Source of the DNA: Hyphomicrobiales bacterium
GTDB lineage: Bacteria > Pseudomonadota > Alphaproteobacteria > Rhizobiales > Rhizobiaceae
Assembly (NCBI GenBank): GCA_900473745.1
Contig: UCMW01000007.1
Location: 682,001-746,000 of the forward strand
Direction of reading: 5' to 3'
DNA length: 64,000 bases
Part shown: piece by piece, positions 60,975 to 64,000 of the stretch
Numbering within the stretch: position 1 is the stretch's first letter
Layout of the letters: every line of letters begins with the position of its first letter
Translations under genes and position numbers: made by a program
The notes under the pieces: model-generated
Databases searched by the model: none
What the model saw: the letters and a program-made list of their open reading frames with translations, nothing else
What the model was told of the DNA's origin: nothing

Positions 60975-61002
60975 GGCAGGCGCAAGGATTGGTGCGCCTG
61001 CC
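60975..61002 (-). other. Hairpin between binding-protein and permease genes
   Basis: GGCAGGCGCA and TGCGCCTGCC make a perfect 10-bp stem with an 8-base loop, 6 bases past the binding-protein stop. It probably stabilises the upstream mRNA or attenuates read-through, raising receptor over permease levels. Confidence 0.55.
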
Positions 61003-61008
61003 GATTGG

Positions 61009-62241
61009 TCAGCCGAGAACGGCGCTGATTTTTTCCGCCGCCTGATCCAGCGCTTCCTTGGCCGACATCTGGCCCGTCAGTGCCCCCTGGATGGCATCCT
61101 GGATCGCTTTCGAGATCTTAGGCCATTCCGGATGCGGTCCGCGCGGCTGAGCATATTGCAGCTGCTCGATGAAGACCTTGAGACCCGCGTCCTTCAGAGC
61201 CTCGCCGGTGGGCGGGATGGTGATGTCGGAGCGCGGCGGAAGCTGTCCGAAGTCCTTGAACATGCGGTCGTCCTGAGACACGAAGTATTCGAGCACCTTG
61301 AAGGCTTCGTCGGGGTGTTCGGTATTAGAGAAGATCGCCCAATTGAAGTCGCCCATGGCGGAGGATCGTTGTGCGCCCTCCTCCGGCACCGGCAAAAGCG
61401 CGACTCCCCAGTCGAACTTCGCTTCCTTGACCATGCGGTCGAGTTCCCAGGGACCGGAGATCGCCATCGCGGCATTTCCGGAATTGAAGGTACCGGTCGA
61501 ATCCCACTGGCTGCGCGTCAGGGTATCCGGCGAAGCGAGCTTTTCGTCGATGATAGCCTTCCAGGTTTCGAGTGCCTTCACCGCGCCGTCGGAATTGATC
61601 TTGTCGTAACTGCCTCCGCCCATCTGGGCCCAGGGCAGGAACTGGAAGGTACCTTCCTCATTGGCCTTGGCGGAGAAGGTCAGGCCATAGATGTTCTTCG
61701 AGGGATCAGTGAGCTTGCGCGCCGTCTCCACCAGCTCAGCCCAGGTCTGCGGCGGTTTGTTCGGATCCAGCCCTGCCGCCGTAAACATGTCCTTGTTGTA
61801 ATAGAGCGCGATCGTGTTTGTCGCCTTGGGGATGCCGAAGTACTTGCCGTCCCACATGACGGATTTCAGCGGACCGGGATAGTAATTGTCAGGCTTCACC
61901 ACATCCGAGGCCGCGATCTTGTCGCTCAGATCAAGAAACGCACCACGCGACGCGAAAAGCGCATGCTCTGGATTGTCGATCGCGATGATGTCAGGCGCCT
62001 GACCGGTCGAATAAGCACGCATCGCCTCGCTGACGACGTCGTCGAACTGGATCTGGCGATATTCGACCGTGATGCCGTTACCCAGCGCATTGAAGTCCTT
62101 GATCAAATTGGGAGCCGGCTGAATGTCGCGGTCGAGCGACCAGACGGTGATCTTGACGTCTTCTGCCTGGGCGGAAAGCCCGAACAGGGAGACACTGGCC
62201 AGCGCCAAGGCGCCGAAGACGATATGCTTGCGAATACCCAT
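61009..62241 (-). CDS. Sugar ABC transporter substrate-binding protein (family 1)
   Basis: 410-aa periplasmic receptor. Signal peptide [20 protein letters not shown] with cleavage near SAQA; mature part opens [18 protein letters not shown]. Family 1 landmarks are [38 protein letters not shown] and [22 protein letters not shown] 62241 with gaggagg upstream is chosen over an upstream in-frame ATG at 62292. Sugar specificity is unknown. Confidence 0.92.
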   Translation of the reverse strand: MGIRKHIVFGALALASVSLFGLSAQAEDVKITVWSLDRDIQPAPNLIKDFNALGNGITVEYRQIQFDDVVSEAMRAYSTGQAPDIIAIDNPEHALFASRGAFLDLSDKIAASDVVKPDNYYPGPLKSVMWDGKYFGIPKATNTIALYYNKDMFTAAGLDPNKPPQTWAELVETARKLTDPSKNIYGLTFSAKANEEGTFQFLPWAQMGGGSYDKINSDGAVKALETWKAIIDEKLASPDTLTRSQWDSTGTFNSGNAAMAISGPWELDRMVKEAKFDWGVALLPVPEEGAQRSSAMGDFNWAIFSNTEHPDEAFKVLEYFVSQDDRMFKDFGQLPPRSDITIPPTGEALKDAGLKVFIEQLQYAQPRGPHPEWPKISKAIQDAIQGALTGQMSAKEALDQAAEKISAVLG

Positions 62242-62304
62242 GGTTTCCTCCTCTTGGGTTTCTGCATGGGTCTTGTCCTCCACAAGACCCATATTTCCGA
62301 GAAC

Positions 62305-63207
62305 TCAGGCCGGATCGGTGACGAAATCCCCGCCCCGGCAATTCTTGAGGTAATTCAGGCCATGCACCTGGCCGGTCATCTCCAGCGCGTCGCGATAGAC
62401 CGGATCGTGCCAGCCCTCGATATCGATCGAGCCGGACCAGCCGGCGAGCCGAAGCTCCGAGATAACATCGGTCCAGTTGGTGTCGCCGAAGCCCGGCGTG
62501 CGCATGAAGACGAAGGGATGTTTGCCGAAGACACCATGTTCGCGGATCACGTCCCAGCGGATCGTCGCGTCCTTGCCATGCACGTGGAAGAACTTGTGCG
62601 CCCATTTGCGGACCTGCGGGATCGGATCGATCAGATAGACCATCTGATGGCACGGCTCCCATTCGAGCCCGATATGCTCGTCCGGCGTCTCGTTGAAGAT
62701 CAGCTCCCAGGCATCCGGATTATGCGCGATGTTCCAGTCGCCGGTCTGCCAATTGCCGTCCATGGCGCAGTTTTCAAACGCGATCTTCACGCCCTTGTCC
62801 GCCGCGCGCTTGGCAAGCTCGCTCCAGATCTCGCGGTAGCGCGGGAGGCTTTCCGTCAGTGGACGGTTACGTATGCGTCCAGTAAACCCAGCGACGCAGG
62901 TCGCACCGAAATGATGCGCGTTGTCGATGCAGTCCTTCCAACCCTGCAGCGTCTGCAGATCCATGTCGGTCTCTTCGAGCGGATTGCCGAACATGCCGAG
63001 CGTCGAGATCGTGATGTCGCGATCGCCGATCGCCTCGACGCAACGCTTGCCGAGGTCGGCGAGGTCCTGACCGTTGGTCGTCTGCCAGAAGAAGGGCTCG
63101 AAGCTCTCGAAGCCCATATCGGCGATCTGTCCAATACGGTCGGCCGCCTTACCGCCGCTGGCGCTGACCATGGTTCCGATACGAATGGAATTTGCGGGAT
63201 TGCTCAC
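62305..63207 (-). CDS. Sugar phosphate isomerase/epimerase-like TIM-barrel protein (AP endonuclease 2 family)
   Basis: 300-aa xylose-isomerase-like barrel. Metal-ligand style blocks are FENCAMDGNWQTGDWNIAHN, LEWEPCHQMVYLID, FFHVHGKDATIRWD and GSIDIEGWHDPVYRD. The start lies 4 bases after the upstream dehydrogenase stop. Together with the Gfo/Idh gene and the ABC transporter it forms a sugar or cyclitol catabolic operon. Exact reaction unknown. Confidence 0.87.
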   Translation of the reverse strand: MSNPANSIRIGTMVSASGGKAADRIGQIADMGFESFEPFFWQTTNGQDLADLGKRCVEAIGDRDITISTLGMFGNPLEETDMDLQTLQGWKDCIDNAHHFGATCVAGFTGRIRNRPLTESLPRYREIWSELAKRAADKGVKIAFENCAMDGNWQTGDWNIAHNPDAWELIFNETPDEHIGLEWEPCHQMVYLIDPIPQVRKWAHKFFHVHGKDATIRWDVIREHGVFGKHPFVFMRTPGFGDTNWTDVISELRLAGWSGSIDIEGWHDPVYRDALEMTGQVHGLNYLKNCRGGDFVTDPA

Positions 63208-63211
63208 GGGC

Positions 63212-64000
63212 TCAATGTCCTTCGACTGAAATGCTGACGGGAAGTCCGGTCCGGGCGCTTTCGATCGCGCCGAAGACCATGGAAAGGCTTTTGATATTGT
63301 CGTCGCTTGCGGTCTCAGGCTTTCGCCCGGACTTCACCGCATCGACGAAGTCGGTGAGCACGCTTGCGTGCCCGTGTGTTTCGTCTTCGTCGGGGGCTAG
63401 GGGAACGGGGACAGTTTGATGGCCGCGCAGGAGACCCGGCTCGTCACCGGCGACCGTCGCCTCGAAGCTGTCCTCGCCATCCCAGGTGATCATGCCCTTT
63501 GAGCCGACCAGTCTCCAGGCGCTTTCCCAGCTTGTCCGCCGCCCTTCGGCACACCAGGAACCGCGATAGGTGAAGACGGCATCTCCCGAGAGCTTGAAAA
63601 TGGCATTTGCCGATGCGCCATGCGCGTACCAGGAGCCAGCAGGATTGGTCTCGACGCAATAGACCGAGAGCGGCAGCTTGCCCGAGACGAAGCGGGCCGC
63701 GTCAAAGGTATGAATTGCCATGTCGAGCAGCAGGACATTGTCCATCGCCTCGCGGAACCCACCGAAGTGCGGACCGATGAAGAAGTCGCAGTGAATGCCG
63801 CTCACCTCTCCGATAAGTCCATCCTCGACGGCACGGCGCAAACGGCGGATGCCGGAGATGAAGCGGCGGTTCTGGACCACGGCGTGCACCCGACGCATTT
63901 CCATCGCGAGCGCAAGCAGAGCCTTAGCCTCGTTCATGGACGCCGCCAGCGGCTTTTCAGAGAGAACGTGGCAGCCGAGCCGGAGCGCTGTCGAGACCAC
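63212..64000 (-). CDS. Gfo/Idh/MocA-family oxidoreductase (N-terminus outside window)
   Basis: The frame runs off the right edge, so the N-terminal Rossmann motif is missing. The visible 262 residues start in the region with LSEKPLAASMNEAKALLALA (the EKP motif) and continue through the C-terminal domain (MDNVLLLDMAIHTFDAARFV). It is the first visible gene of the minus-strand sugar operon. Different from the Gfo/Idh gene at 44-45 kb. Confidence 0.88.
   Translation of the reverse strand: MVSTALRLGCHVLSEKPLAASMNEAKALLALAMEMRRVHAVVQNRRFISGIRRLRRAVEDGLIGEVSGIHCDFFIGPHFGGFREAMDNVLLLDMAIHTFDAARFVSGKLPLSVYCVETNPAGSWYAHGASANAIFKLSGDAVFTYRGSWCAEGRRTSWESAWRLVGSKGMITWDGEDSFEATVAGDEPGLLRGHQTVPVPLAPDEDETHGHASVLTDFVDAVKSGRKPETASDDNIKSLSMVFGAIESARTGLPVSISVEGH

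Overview
The window holds most of a photosynthesis gene cluster (PGC, positions 1 to about 42,150) from a purple-type alphaproteobacterium, followed by about 22 kb of metabolic and transport operons. The aerobic oxygen-dependent cyclase AcsF is present and no BchE is seen. A tetraheme PufC is present and pufX is absent. The carotenoid genes are of the crtBCDEF spirilloxanthin type. Together with the Rhizobiaceae-like flanking genes (GlxBCD/GlnT, a MocA-family sugar cluster, a YeiH exporter), this points to an aerobic anoxygenic phototroph in or near the Rhizobiaceae (Hyphomicrobiales). The taxon is an inference, since no rRNA gene is in the window.

Layout of the PGC. (1) 1-5.9 kb: crtB (5' end off the window), a TM microprotein ORF, then crtC and crtD on the minus strand, divergent from crtE-crtF. 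(2) 6.0-15.0 kb, plus strand: bchCXYZ, then a pufQ-like ORF, pufB, pufA, pufL, pufM, pufC. This makes carotenoids, reduces the chlorin ring, and encodes LH1 and the reaction centre. (3) 31.5-15.2 kb, minus strand: one tightly overlapped superoperon bchF-bchN-bchB-bchH-bchL-bchM-lhaA-puhA-puhB-puhC-(unknown)-acsF-puhE-hemA-idi. It joins tetrapyrrole entry (hemA), bacteriochlorophyll synthesis, reaction-centre H subunit, assembly factors and isoprenoid supply. (4) 31.7-38.0 kb, plus strand: aerR/ppaA-type cobalamin antirepressor, ppsR, bchG, a PucC/Bch2-type MFS protein, bchP and a small membrane ORF. (5) 38.0-42.1 kb: tspO, cytochrome c2-like cycA, dxs, and a second cobalamin-binding regulator-like gene. 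At least four intergenic TGT-N12-ACA palindromes with TTGACA arms mark the likely PpsR regulon (upstream of crtE/crtD, bchC, bchF/aerR and bchG). Two more candidates lie upstream of cycA and dxs.

Outside the PGC. 42.2-45.9 kb, minus strand: treZ-like trehalohydrolase, a Gfo/Idh dehydrogenase and a GntR regulator. 46.0-52.9 kb, plus strand: an SsuD-like flavin monooxygenase, an aldo/keto reductase and a flavin reductase, translationally coupled. These are followed by a complete TRAP transporter and a YeiH-type (sulfite exporter family) membrane protein. The set looks like an organosulfonate desulfonation module. 53.0-58.1 kb: a cupin-XRE regulator and glxB-glxC-glxD-gmaS/glnT (N-methylglutamate synthase and gamma-glutamylmethylamide synthetase type). 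58.1-64.0 kb, minus strand: a sugar ABC transporter with a TIM-barrel isomerase/epimerase and a second Gfo/Idh dehydrogenase that runs off the right edge.

No tRNA, rRNA, insertion sequence, integrase or CRISPR array was seen. No stretch over 300 bases lacks a described gene or element, apart from the hairpin-rich pufQ-pufB leader. All assignments come from reading the sequence; no database search was possible.
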